The notes beneath the pieces were generated by a model. It was not told the origin of the DNA. It did no database searches and saw nothing but the letters and a program-made list of their open reading frames with translations. Positions 1-10,297 of a DNA stretch of 64,000 nucleotides are shown in pieces (the stretch's first letter is position 1; each line of letters begins with the position of its first letter). Position numbers and translations under genes: made by a program. The stretch comes from Mesostigma viride (taxonomy: Eukaryota; Streptophyta; Mesostigmatophyceae; Mesostigmatales; Mesostigmataceae): contig RPFO01000310.1 of the NCBI GenBank assembly GCA_009746045.1, positions 505,734 to 569,733 on the forward strand, written 5' to 3'.

Positions 1-342
1 ACCACGCAGGGCAGGCTGGCATCCGCAACCACGCAGGGCAGGCTGGCATCCGCAACCACACAGGGCAGGCTGCCATTCGCAACCACGCAGGGCAGGCTGG
101 CATCCGCAACCACGCAGGGCAGGCTGGTATCCGCAACCACACAGGGCAGGCTGCCATTCGCAACCACGCAGGGCAGGCTGGCATCCGCAACCACGCAGGG
201 CAGGCTGGCATCCGCAACCACGCAGGGCAGGCTGGTATCCGCAACCACGCAGGGCAGGCTGCCATTCGCAACCACGCAGGGCAGGCTGGCATCCGCAACC
301 ACGCAGGGCAGGCTGGTATCCTCAACCACGCAGGGCAGGCTG
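1..342. repeat. 27-bp minisatellite, in frame with MBL exon 3
   Basis: Twelve full units and one partial unit of 27 bp, starting at position 1. Three variants alternate. On the minus strand they read ADA, ANG or ADT before the constant SLPCVV. One unit has GAG for GCG, giving Glu. The unit length is a multiple of three and no variant makes a stop in the gene frame. The array continues past the left edge. Confidence 0.9.
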
Positions 343-686
343 GGCAGGGGCGCATCTGGGTTCCCCCCACTGCAGGCGCAACCCACGACCGCGGCTGACA
401 AGGTGGGAGGCGACAGGGACAAGGGCGGTGTCGGCAATAACGCGAACGAGGGCACGTGATCCAAATCCATGGACGGTGCGCTGGGGTGCGGGAACACCCT
501 GGCACACGTCACCGGCGCGGGCTGCACCTCGAGCGACCACAGCTCCTGCGCCGCAATCACCTTGGTTTGCATCCCCGCCGTGTCCTCTGTGAGCTCCCGC
601 ATCTTGTCGCGGGCGGCGGCCAGGATCGCGTCCACTTGCTCGTCGGAGCGGCGAGGGTCGTGGTGGAAGAGGGCGACGATGCCCAC
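1..686 (-). CDS. MBL-fold metallo-hydrolase, exon 3, open at left edge
   Basis: The acceptor CCCCCAG ends at 687 and the frame starts in phase 0 with VGIVALFHHDPRRSDE. This is the C-terminal strand and metal-ligand segment of the fold (His246/His247 of the joined protein). A helix follows, then VIAAQELWSLEV, where bacterial homologues normally end. The frame stays open for about another 110 residues to the window edge. From about 342 it reads through a 27-bp minisatellite as nine-residue repeats of the type SLPCVVADA. Whether that tail is translated, spliced out or stopped outside the window is unknown. The catalytic part of this exon is well supported and the tail is not. Confidence 0.72.
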   Translation of the reverse strand, partial: MGIVALFHHDPRRSDEQVDAILAAARDKMRELTEDTAGMQTKVIAAQELWSLEVQPAPVTCARVFPHPSAPSMDLDHVPSFALLPTPPLSLSPPTLSAAVVGCACSGGNPDAPLPSLPCVVEDTSLPCVVADASLPCVVANGSLPCVVADTSLPCVVADASLPCVVADASLPCVVANGSLPCVVADTSLPCVVADASLPCVVANGSLPCVVADASLPCVVADASLPCV

Positions 687-740
687 CTGGGGGTGGGGAG
701 GGGGCAGGGGCAGAATGGGGAGTGGGACAAACTTGGTTAG

Positions 741-1809
741 AAAACCAGTGGGAGGGGTGGAGAGAAGGGGAGAGAAGGGGAGGAGAAGGGGAGGAGAAGG
801 GGAGGAGAAGGGGAGGAGAAGGGGAGGAGAAGGGGGAGGGGGAAGGGGGGAGAAAGGGGGGGGGAAAGGGGGGAGAAGGGGGGAGAAGGGGTGAGGGGAA
901 GGGGGGGAAGGGGGCGAGAAATGGGGGAGAAGGGGGGGAGAAGGGGGGAGAAGGGGGGCGAAGGGGGGAGAAGGGGGGAGAAGGGGGGAGAAGGGGGGAG
1001 AAGGGGGGAGAAGGGGGGAGAAGGGGGGAGAAGGGGGGAGAAGGGAGGGAGAAGGGGGGAGAAGGGGGGAGAAGGGGGGAGAAATGGGGAGAAGGGGGGA
1101 GAAGGGGGCGAGAAGGGGGGGCGAAGGGGGCGAAGGGGGGAGAGGGGGGAGAAGGGGGGAGAAGGGGGGGAGAAGGGGGGAGAAGGGAGGGAGAAGGGGG
1201 GCGAAGGGGGGCGAAGGGGGAGAAGGGGGGAGAAGGGGGGAGAAGGGGGGAGAAGGGGGGAGAAGGGGGGAGAAGGGGGGAGAAGGGGGGAGAAGGGGGA
1301 GAAGGGGGGAGAAGGGGGAGAAGGGGGGAGAAGGGGGGAGAAGGGGGGGAGAAGGGGGGAGAAGGGGGGGAGAAGGGGGGAGAAGGGGGAGAAGGGGGGG
1401 AGAAGGGGGGAGAAGGGGGGAGAAGGGGGAGAAGGGGGGAGAAGGGGGGAGAAGGGGGGAGAAGGGGGGAGAAGGGGGGAGAAGGGGGGAGAAGGGGGAG
1501 AAGGGGGGAGAAGGGGGGGAGAAGGGGGGAGAAGGGGGGAGAAGGGGGGAGAAGGGGGGAGAAGGGGGGGAGAAGGGGGGAGAAGGGGGGAGAAGGGGGG
1601 GAGAAGGGGGGAGAAGGGGGGAGAAGGGGGGAGAAGGGGGGAAGGGGGGGAGAGGGGGGGAGAAGGGGGGAGAAGGGGGAGAAGGGGGGAGAAGGGGGGA
1701 GAAGGGGGGAGAAGGGGGGAGAAGGGGGGGAGAAGGGGGGGGAAGGGGGGAAGGAGGGGGAAAGGGGGGGAGAAGGGGGGGGGAAGGGGGGGGGCTGGGG
1801 GGGGGAAGG
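741..1809. repeat. G-rich purine tract (GGGGGGAGAAG)n
   Basis: About 1.07 kb of almost pure purine on the plus strand, built from GGGGGAGAA-type units of 10-12 bp. It lies in intron 2 of the MBL gene. Long open frames in it (Gly/Glu/Lys/Arg on plus, Pro/Ser on minus) are by-products of the repeat. A short piece of the same G-rich type, GGGGGCTGGGGGG, recurs at about 7703-7735 on the far side of the retrotransposon. The copia element therefore seems to have landed inside this tract. Confidence 0.92.
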
Positions 1810-1839
1810 AGTTGGATGGAGACTAGGGACGACGAACAG

Positions 1840-4468
1840 TTTTGCCCAAACTCTGGGAGTGGAGACTACATACACCCGACCATGCCACACTTGTTGTGCT
1901 ATCTCAGGTGAGCCTTTCAGGAAAGCCCTTTTAATGTCTGTAGCCTTACATACATAATCATCCCCATCATTGAGGTGACCCACAAAGACAGACAGCAGGA
2001 TTTTTAGGGATGTTTGCTGAATGCCTGGCGTGTACAACTCTGCCTCTGTCAGATCAGTGGTGCCCTTGAACTCTGTCACACAAGGTCTAGCATGTAAAAT
2101 GACTGACCCATCTGCTGCTGGCTTATGTTTACACACAAACTTCAGGCGCAAATGCTTGCACCCTGCAGGCTTTTTGTCAATAGGTGTGACAGGTGGAGTA
2201 TGTGAAGGACTAAGAGGATCTGGCACTACCCATTCTTCCCTGGCCTTGTTGAAGGCCTCCACCCATTTTAGGAATCCTATGTGTGTGCGACAGTCTTGCT
2301 CTATCTGTTCATAAGAGAGAGGAGACATTTTTGCCACATCATGCTTGCCCAATCCAAATGAGGTGGGATGAAGTTTTTGGTTGTGAACCAAGTCTGCCAC
2401 ACAGGGTTCTTGCCCTGGGGCATATTTGGGTGTAGCAAATTTTACAGAAGCAATGTTGGTTTTAAGAAGTTTTTCAAGGGAAATTTTGAAATGATTCAAA
2501 TCAACACCACCCATGTCCTGGATGGATAGTCTATCACTGGAGATGAGGACACCAGGGTAACAGAGAAAAGGATCCCCCAACAAAGCATTCCCTTTATAAC
2601 CTTCCAATACCTGAAAAGGAGTGGGGATACCGAGTATAGTCAACATGACCTGACCTAATACCTTGAGGGATGACTGCCCTGAGAAATCAGCCACATGGTG
2701 CCAGGGTGAAGGTTCCAAAGGCAAATGGGGCACAGCCAGGGCACTGATAATGCTGACCTGGGCTTGTGTGTCCACTGCAACCATAAATGGGCTATTGTCA
2801 TTCTGCCCAACCTTCCCCACCTTAGCTGATCCTGCAGCAGTTTGAGCTTTGGCTCTATGAGCTGCTTGTAAAATGCGAACAGCGTCTGCTAGGCTGCGTT
2901 TGGAAGGTGCAGCTAGTGGCTGAGCTATGTTCACACTTGAAGAGGTGATAGGTTGCTGATCACCTGTTTTGCCAATGTGACCCTCTGCTGCAGGGGGCCA
3001 AGCCTGCAGTGACTGCCTGCAATCATCAAGGGTGACCTGGGTGTCACAGTGGGTGTGGCTCTCACACTCACCAGTGGGTGTTCCAAACAACCACTCACTG
3101 GGCAACGCTGGGATGCCAGGCAACTGTACAGGGCTGTCGGCCAACAGCTCTTCCTCCTCTGCCACGTCTGACACAGTTGGAAAATACAATTTCATCCTGT
3201 GAGGTGAACACCTGTGAATTTTTCCCGTGTCATTGTGTTTAACTAACACTGTCCTGCCAGTGGTGTTAAACTTTAGGATGGTGGCTGGCCCATGCCAGGT
3301 ACCCACCTTGCCTAGTCCCGACTCCTTGTAGAATAGGACCTGATCCCCTTCTCTGAAGGTGGGACGTGGATGCTTTGCATCCTTGACAGCTAACCTGCTA
3401 GCTGTCTGTGCTCGCTGTGCGTTGTAGAGGGCTAGTACCTCAGGTGGATAAATGCCTGCATGCAATCCATCTGGTGTAATGACCACCCCTTGTGGGGTTT
3501 TCATGAGTGGCCTCCTGTTGAGGACTTGGCACAACCTGGTGGACCACAGAGCTCTGTCAGCATATGACCCACTGTCAGCCAGCAGATTGCCATCTTCTTT
3601 GGCTACAAGGGTTTTAATGGACCTGATGGCCCTTTCAATAATGCCTTGCCTCTCATGATCTTCTAGCCCAGCCAGATCAATAGCCTCACACCCTGGTTCA
3701 TTGGCAAGACACGTGAACTGCTGATCCAGTAACAATGCCTCCACAGGGTAGTACCTGGCCTGAGCAATCAAGAGAGCCCTGAGCAACTGTGTCTTGTCCA
3801 TTCCAGGTAATGGTTCAATGGTTGTGTACCTTGACCATGCATCTTTAAGTGCCAAGTAAGATTGTCCTTTGATATGAAAGACATCTCCTACCACCCTGCC
3901 CTTGCTCTTAGGTGGGGTAGCTACATGCCACTTAGGGGGTTTGGGTGCATTGAACTGACAATGCTGGCAGTGGGATCTGACCACCTGGCATGCACGTCTG
4001 AGTGCTGCCCCCCCTATTGCTGCTGCCACCACCTCTGCACTCACTTCATGCCCATAAAGGAAATGCAACTGCAAAGCAAGCTCCTGAAAACTGATCTGAG
4101 CATCCTCTGCTGGGGACACTCTGCACACCTTGGGAACCATAGATGTGAAGGTTGGTTTAGAGACATAATCTTCTGAAACCAGCTGTAGCACCTTTCCAGA
4201 ACTGCTCACTGCTCTGACAGTGGGGCATGCAGATGAAAGAGGTGAAGCAGGCACACTCAAGCCAGCATGAGAGGGAGACTCACACTTCTTGCCGTAAGGA
4301 GGCCGCTTGCAGTCCTTGGGGTCACCGTGGGGCGGCCCGTGGCACTTGTGGCACAGGACGTCCAAATGCCCCAGCTCGTCCACGTTCTTGCGGCAGGTGG
4401 GCCGCAGGTGGTACTTCATGCCACAGCGGGTGCACCGCTGAGAAGACTTGTCCTCCTTGTCCTGCTTC

Positions 4469-4539
<71 letters not shown>

Positions 4540-5087
4540 GCTGTTGTTGTTGTTGTTGCTGGAGCTGCCCCCCTTGGAGGGAGACTGCCCCTTACCCTTG
4601 CCCTTGCCCCAGCCCCTGCCCTTGCCCTTGCCCTTGCCCTTGCCCTTGCCCTTAAACATTTGTCCCAGCAGGGACTTGACTTCTGCCATAGTGACAGGTC
4701 TCTTGCTCCTGTCTTCCCTCTCCCTATCCTCCTCCTCCCTCTCTTCCCCCCTGACCCTCTTTACAGAGGTGCCCATGGCCCCCTGGCTAAGGGGAGCCAA
4801 GGCCAGCTTGATATAATCCAATGCCTCCTTCATGTCCTCCCAGTACTTTGCCATTCCTGTTGCAAGCATAGCGTAGGTGTTTTTGTCAAGTTTGAGTTTC
4901 TCAAGGAAGGAACGCAGCAAGAACTTGTGATCTAGCTGCTGGACATCAGGACGTGCTTTGATGGCTAGCTCATATTTCTTTGTCTCAGCCACATAGTCCA
5001 CTGATGTGACCCTGTATTCCTCTACCCACCTGAATGCCCCATAATGTCCACAGATGAGGGGGTGGAGAGGAGGTCAGTTAGCTCCTT
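1840..5087 (-). pseudogene. copia-like pol: CCHC, integrase, protease, partial RT
   Basis: Long frame without an ATG of its own. Counting from 5001 it shows: a Lys/Gly-rich segment and a poly-Asn run; a zinc knuckle CTRCGMKYHLRPTC (about 189-202); an HHCC integrase finger (LHFLYGH, then CQHC, about 309-350); and a D-D-E core with GDVFHI (about 372), LLLDQQF (about 424) and ERQGIIERA (about 452). A retropepsin-like domain with VAVDTQAQ (about 740) and ALLGDPFL (about 800) follows, then a copia RT start with ATDIKRAFLKG (about 1030). The integrase lies before the protease, unlike Ty1/copia (PR-INT-RT) or Ty3 (PR-RT-INT). The protease has DTQA for the usual DTGA or DSGA. RT stops before its catalytic YVDD box, so the copy is dead. 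Confidence 0.82.
4472..4560. repeat. (GTT)n microsatellite coding poly-Asn
   Basis: About 30 GTT triplets on the plus strand with one GCT interruption. In the minus-strand pol frame they encode an asparagine run interrupted by Ser, just before the zinc knuckle. Confidence 0.95.
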
Positions 5088-7192
5088 CATGAAAGCCTCC
5101 CAAACTGCCCTAGCCTGCGTGTCCTGCCACTTGGGATACCTACGCTGGAAGACAAGAATGAGATTCTGAATCTGAGGAGGACTGATGGTAAAAATCCCCC
5201 TGCATGAGAGATCCAAACCAATTCTTGACATTCAGTTCCTCCCTAGCCAGCTGCAGAGAGAGAAGTGCATGATTCCCCTGCTCCCTAGTATACCCCTCAG
5301 GCAGCCCCCTGACATTAATCCTATCCACAGGACGGTTTTCATTGTAAGTGGGCAACCTAGAGGGGGATGCAGGGGGAGAGGGAGAAGATGGTGTTGCTGC
5401 TGCAGCATTCACAGGAGAGACCTGCTGAGAGGGAAGTGCTACTTGAGTGAGCTGAGCAGGATGGGCAAACATGGGCTGTGTAGGAGGGTTAGACAACATA
5501 GGGGTGGGCTGGGTGGGGGTGTGAGTGTGTGTCACTTCCCGCCTCCTGCTGCGGGCCTCCTCCCAATCATGGAAGGTGGGAGAGAGGGACACTTCATCGT
5601 CAGTAGGGTTAGTAAATCATGATGCAGCCAGGTAGGCAGCCACCTACCCGCCCCTTCAGGATGGCATTGTGCAGGAGCTCCAGACGCACCAGACGCACCC
5701 CTGCCCTGCACCCTCCTCCCTGAGAGGAGAGCCTGCAGGGCAGGCAGCAGGTCGTCACACACCCTGCGTGTGTCTGCATGGAGGTTGGGCAAGCCCAGGA
5801 TGTGCGTGATAATCGCACACACCAGGCTCCCCGCCTCCGCAACATGCATCTGCTGGCTCCGGTCGGCCAGCCCACGGAAGGAGGCTGTGGCTGTCTGTAT
5901 GGCACGCCACACGGCCTCATCACCCAGGGTGATGAAGTCCCGACCTTCCAGGTCGCCTTCCAGCAGTGCTGGCTGCCCTGCTGCGGTGGGACCCTGAGGC
6001 CCCTCCGGCCCTGCCAGGGCCTTGTCCTTGGTGCGGCTAGAGGGGGCCTGCCCCCCAGAGCCACTGGAGGTGCCCGTGACACCTTCCATGGGGGCTGCAT
6101 CCCCCGCCAGCGCCGGAGGCGCCGGCGTCGCTGCCGGGGTCCCTGCGACCCCGGGCGCTTGTGTCGCCGCCGGGGTCCCTGCGACCCCGGTGGCCTCCTC
6201 AGCCACCTGGCCCCCCACGCTGGGCGGGGGAGCCTGCGGCTGAGGTTGGACCCTCTGACCTGCCAGAGGGTCCTGGGTGGCTTCACCACCCATGGGCGTG
6301 TTGGGGGCGTCTGCCGCCCCGCGCTCCGTCGCAGGCGGCATCGCAGCCGCCTCACGCCGCTCCGGGCCCCAGCCAACTGGCGTGACTTGGGGCCACGGCC
6401 CCAACGGAGTCAGTTGGATCTCCTGTCGGGCGACCACGCTCAGCGCCTCTCTCTGGCGCTGCCGGGACGCCCACTGATCAACAGTGCCGGGATTGTGCCT
6501 CGGCCGATTGGCGAAACAGTACAGCCAAACTGCTACCTGAACCAAGGAGAACTGCATCCTCAGCCGCCCCTCGACCAGCGTTTGTACCCGATGCACCTCT
6601 ATCGCGTGCATCTCCTCATCTGGAAGCATCTGAAAACGTTGACGTAAGATCCGGCCGTTCATCGAAATGAACGCGGGGATGTCGTCCTCCCCAATGGGGA
6701 GAAAATGGGGGGGCGCCCGAACGCGACCGGGGGCGGAACATGTGCCCCATACCGGTCAATGTCCATGATGGCCATCTGTCGGCCCACGGAAAGGTTGCCA
6801 GACGTCGCAGGTGTCTGCGACGAAAGCTCAAGCGAAGGCCGAGGCCTCGCAGGCTGCACCTCGCCATCCTCCTCGGAGGAATCACTCCGCTCACGACCCC
6901 CGTCACCTGCGACGGGGGCATTGCGTGCCCGGGGGACCTGCCCCCCAGGTGCCATGGCGGACGAACCGCCTATGGCAAACGGACGACCGCTCGCCATTCC
7001 CCGGGCGCCGGGCCCCACCTGCGGGCCCCGACGCCTGGGTTGGTCAGCGACCACCGTGCGGAAGGTGACGTTGGGCGTCACCCTCGCATCGTTGGTGGAG
7101 GGCGTGCCCTCCGGCGAAAGGCGGGGTGAGGTGCGCCTGGCAGGCGCCTTCCCCTTGTTGTTGTTGCCGTTGTTGCCGTTGTTGGAAGCCAT
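5022..7192 (-). pseudogene. copia-like gag region, several frameshifts
   Basis: ATG at 7192 begins MASNNGNNGNNNKGKAPARR, a low-complexity, basic N-terminus. The frame breaks at a C7 run near 6709-6715. The natural continuation (PIGEDDIPAFISMNGRILR) lies one frame over and runs to about 5532 through a Pro/Ala-rich stretch. Further pieces in shifted frames (5592-5140, 5231-5022) lead to the pol frame with EAFMKELTDLL and RWVEEYRVTS. The capsid-like parts match no family I can name. The assignment to gag rests on position between LTR and zinc knuckle and on composition. The breaks could be decay or homopolymer sequencing errors. Confidence 0.6.
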
Positions 7193-7238
7193 ATCTTTTT
7201 TTTGATTGTAAAAAAAAAATATCGAACTTTTCAGTCCA

Positions 7239-7697
7239 AGTTGGATGGAGACTAGGGACGACGAACAACTGCGAAAGCTGAGAGCGAATGATGATTGTAT
7301 TACAATAATACAATGAGAGAGCAATGGAAGCTGAGGGCTCAGAATGGAACGTCTGGGCAAACTCGGGTGCTGCGGCACTCCCCAGTGCTACGCCTATATG
7401 CCTATGGCGGTGCTACCTGCAGCACTCGACCAGTGGACAACTGTACACTGCAATGCCATGCGACCACGTCACTAGCAACCAGCTAAGACTCGGCCCGTCA
7501 GGCCCGGCTACACCGGACCTGGCGGGTCGAACTAGCATCTAGGAACAGTCTGGCACTAACTGCACGTCAGTCCACCTGACGCCTCAGTACCGTACGCCCT
7601 GCCGTACAGTACTGAGGTGTCCCGCTCAGCCGCGGTAGGCAATACGCGGCGCGCAGGCCGGAAATCCGTGTGTCAGCCTAAGCATCTCATCTAACTG
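7239..7697 (-). repeat. probable 5' LTR of copia-like element
   Basis: Non-coding stretch of about 460 bp between the G-rich host tract (from about 7699) and the gag leader. Its last 28 bp on the minus strand recur at 1811-1838 at the other end of the element. The outer end near 7697 is inferred from where the host G-tract begins. No second full LTR is left for an alignment. Confidence 0.55.
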
Positions 7698-8295
7698 AAG
7701 GGGGGGGGCTGGGGGGGGGAAGGGGGGGGGGAGACAGAAGCAGAGAAAGGGGGGGGGGAGACGAATGGCGTGTCATGGCTTCACCCCTAGGAGCAAGTGC
7801 CAACAAGAACGATATCAATGAACAACCACCACAGGCTGGACTTGAACATTTAGTCCATGTCTACCCAATCCTCATGGTATGCCATGGACAGATTTGAAGG
7901 CCTCTGAGCTCTTGGATGTGTTGACTAGGTCAGCATCCTCTTGTTGCAGATGGCAGCACAAGACCAAAGCACACAGCGTTGCGATGGGATGAGAGTCCAG
8001 TACGGGTGACCGCTGGGTGCGTCAAAGTGAGAGGGATGCAGAGAGGTAACCTGCGGCTCATGCTAGGCTATTACAACCGCGGCTAATGCTAGGCTGTTAC
8101 ACCCATGGCCCAAGCTAGGCAAACTGCGCGTGCGATGACCATGCTACCCGCGGCAAAGGCACCCCACAGGTTGTTGCACTGGTCACCAGGACACGGCCTC
8201 ATAATCACCGTAAGCAGTGGAGCTGTGGTAGCTAGCGCTAGAGCTCTAGCGGCTGCCATCGCGGGCCCTTGCACAGTGACCGAGGCAGTAATTAC
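7698..8295. other. MBL intron 2, remaining segment
   Basis: Starts with a second G-rich purine tract (about 7700-7760), the right half of the microsatellite split by the copia element. The rest is unique intron sequence without a convincing coding frame. A short element near 8040-8110 contains the imperfect direct repeat CTAATGCTAGGCTRTTACA. Confidence 0.6.
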
Positions 8296-8345
8296 CTGCG
8301 CCCACACGGCCATGTGAACCACGTACCCCCACATCACTGGAAGCA
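8296..8345 (-). repeat. degenerate tandem copy of exon 2 3' end plus donor
   Basis: The minus strand here reads like the end of exon 2 (MWGYVVHMAVWAQ against TWEYVIHMAAWAQ) and is again followed by a GT donor (GTAATT at 8295). The two donors are 73 nt apart, so use of the second would shift the frame. It looks like a local duplication of the exon end and splice site. It could be a decoy or alternative donor. Confidence 0.6.
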
Positions 8346-8368
8346 TCGTACCCATGAGGCGGCCTTAC

Positions 8369-8523
8369 CTGTGCCCACGCGGCCATGTGGATGACATACT
8401 CCCACGTCGAATGCCCCCAGCCGACCTTCTCCTGATACTCCTCCTTGGTGTACTGTGAGTCGTGGATGAGCAGTGAGCAGCCCCGGATGAAGCTGCAGTG
8501 CAGGTCGTCGGCGCTCCCGGGAG
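8369..8523 (-). CDS. MBL-fold metallo-hydrolase, exon 2
   Basis: Internal exon of 155 nt. The acceptor is the AG at 8525-8524 and the donor is GTAAGG starting at 8368. It completes one split codon and adds 51 residues, ending in phase 0. The peptide contains LIHDSQYT (about residues 205-212 of the joined protein) and VGWGHSTW (220-227). Both are hallmark segments of this MBL subfamily and supply the bridging Asp and a conserved His. There is no conserved ATG, so it is meaningful only as an internal exon. The intron between exon 1 and this exon (8524-11047) carries two minisatellites and a MITE. Confidence 0.85.
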
Positions 8524-9099
8524 CTGCAGTACATACATGTTTACGAGGGGTGGATTAGGACAATGCTAACTAGGTCATCGCTAGTTAGCTGCAGTGCACA
8601 AATACATGGAGTTAGTACATACACATTGTTTATGGGGGTTGGATTAGGAACATGTTGCCGCTAGGTCATTGCTAGTTAGCTGCAGTACATACATACATGC
8701 AGTTAGTACATGCATGTTTACGCCGGTAGGCCATTGCCAGTTAGCGATCAGGGCAGGCATATCTTTGAATTGAGCACAACATGGGGGCAACCAGCCAGCT
8801 AGCCAGTGAAACAGACGGTTACAAATGCCGAACACATATTAGCAGCCGCAAAACCTGCCTGTATCACAAATAAATCCTCATGTTGATGCCAGAAACTGCA
8901 CTAGATCATAACCCAGCCCATTGCTCTACCACAAACAGTCGAGATTCTCCCGTGCATTGGTTTGTACATACCATGTACGTCTGTCTGTCTGTATGTATCT
9001 ATGTACCGGCCTGTCCCATGCGATGGTGCATGGCGTTGCCCGATAGGCAGCAACTGGCTATCATTTTCACCAACTCATTACTAACCGTGACGATACGCA
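8524..9099. other. MBL intron 1, left segment
   Basis: Intron sequence with repeated short blocks (GTTAGCTGCAGT, ACATACAT) around 8525-8715, suggesting small duplications near the splice acceptor. No gene seen. Confidence 0.5.
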
Positions 9100-9486
9100 T
9101 GTGGCATGATGCTGTGGATGTGGCATGATGCTGTGGATGTGGCATGGTGCTATGGATGTGGCATGATGCTATGGATGTGGCATGATGCTATGGATGTGGC
9201 ATGATGGTGTGGATGTGGCATGATGGTGTGGATGTGGCATGATGCTGTGGATGTGGCATGATGCTATGGATGTGGCATGATGCTGTGGATGTGGCATGAT
9301 GCTATGGATGTGGCATGATGCTGTGGATGTGGCATGATGCTGTGGATGTGGCATGATGCTGTGGATGTGGCATGATGCTATGGATGTGGCATGATGCTAT
9401 GGATGTGGCATGATGCTATGGATGTGGCATGATGCTATGGATGTGGCATGATGCTGTGGATGTGGCATGATGCTATGGATGTGGCA
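9100..9486. repeat. 19-bp minisatellite
   Basis: About 20 tandem copies of GATGTGGCATGATGCTRTG, with R and a few other positions varying. It lies in intron 1 of the MBL gene. There are no unique spacers, so it is not a CRISPR-like array. Confidence 0.95.
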
Positions 9487-9948
9487 GTGGAAGAGTCACC
9501 CAGGAGACGTCCACAGGTACTTGAAAGCACCAGTCTAGTACTTGATGTTTCTCTACCACCGGCCCACTACTGAGGCTGGTGGACACTTGAATATTGTCTG
9601 ATCTTGTTTACCGTCACTGGTGCAGAAAATAAAATAAGAAATATGGCCAGGATAAGTGTAAGAGCAATGTTGGCATGTGGCACAGCTTCATTGCGCGCAT
9701 GGCTGCTTCCCATTCTACTCACTTAGACTCCCCACTCCGCGCAGCAGAGACGTACGTATGCAAGTATGGTCAAGAAACTAGCCATTTGTCATTACCCGTT
9801 TAATCAATAACGGAACAGTTAAGATAGTAAATGCAAGAATACCCTGGCACCAGCATAGTCCTCACAGAGCTACACCCCTGCCCACCCCCACCCCCCCAAT
9901 AATGACGAATGTTCAATGGGGGAGTCCTGCCTGGATGATTCTGTTTCC

Positions 9949-10112
9949 AAGATAGGTTAGTAATAACAATGTGGTGTACAATAGCTTACAAGATAGGTTA
10001 GTAATAACAATGTGGTGTACAATAGCTTCCAAGATAGGTTAGTAATAACAATGTGGTGTACAATAGCTTCCAAGATAGGTTAGTAATAACAATGTGGTGT
10101 ACAATACTATCC
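9949..10112. repeat. 41-bp minisatellite, about four copies
   Basis: Four near-identical 41-bp units beginning AAGATAGGTTAGTAATAACA and containing AATGTGGTGTACAATAGCTT. It lies in intron 1 of the MBL gene. Confidence 0.92.
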
Positions 10113-10297
10113 TGGTCACACGTATAAAGATGCCTTATTTTAGGACGACAATGCCTTATTTTAGGAAAAATATCATGGGTTGGTGCATGGGTCCGTGAAT
10201 AGGTGGGTGCCGGGTGGGGGTGGGTGGGTGGGCGGCGGGCGGGCGGGCGGGCGGGCGGCGGGTGGGCGGGCCGGCCGGCCGGCGGGCGGGCGGCCCG

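Larger units (their letters stand above)
1811..7697 (-). mobile_element. copia-like LTR retrotransposon, truncated in RT
   Basis: Minus-strand element in intron 2 of the MBL gene. From 5' to 3' it has a probable 5' LTR (about 7697-7239), a gag region (7192-5022), then integrase, protease and the start of RT (5087-1840), ending in a 28-bp fragment. That fragment (1811-1838) repeats the 3' end of the 5' LTR (7241-7268), so it is probably the last piece of the 3' LTR. The rest of RT, RNase H and most of the 3' LTR are deleted. The same GGGGGCTGGGGGG tract lies outside both ends, as expected of a target duplication in a G-rich microsatellite. Confidence 0.75.

Noticed and set aside
322-1810. C-terminal extension of the copia pol frame (Pro/Ser-rich, then a basic tail)
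   Set aside because: It is read-through of the polypyrimidine strand of a microsatellite and then the wrong frame of MBL exon 3. The element's coding ends at the LTR fragment near 1840.
722-1957. Long plus-strand Gly/Glu/Lys/Arg frames
   Set aside because: Open only because the GGGGAGAA unit has no stop codons.
4267-4935. Plus-strand poly-Val, poly-Leu and poly-Cys frames
   Set aside because: Antisense to the (GTT)n tract in the copia pol.
7825-7890. tRNA-like B-box (GTTCAAGTCC) on the minus strand
   Set aside because: No A-box at suitable spacing, no acceptor pairing, no second copy seen.
9100-9486. CRISPR-like array
   Set aside because: Units are directly tandem with no unique spacers. 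It is a eukaryotic minisatellite.
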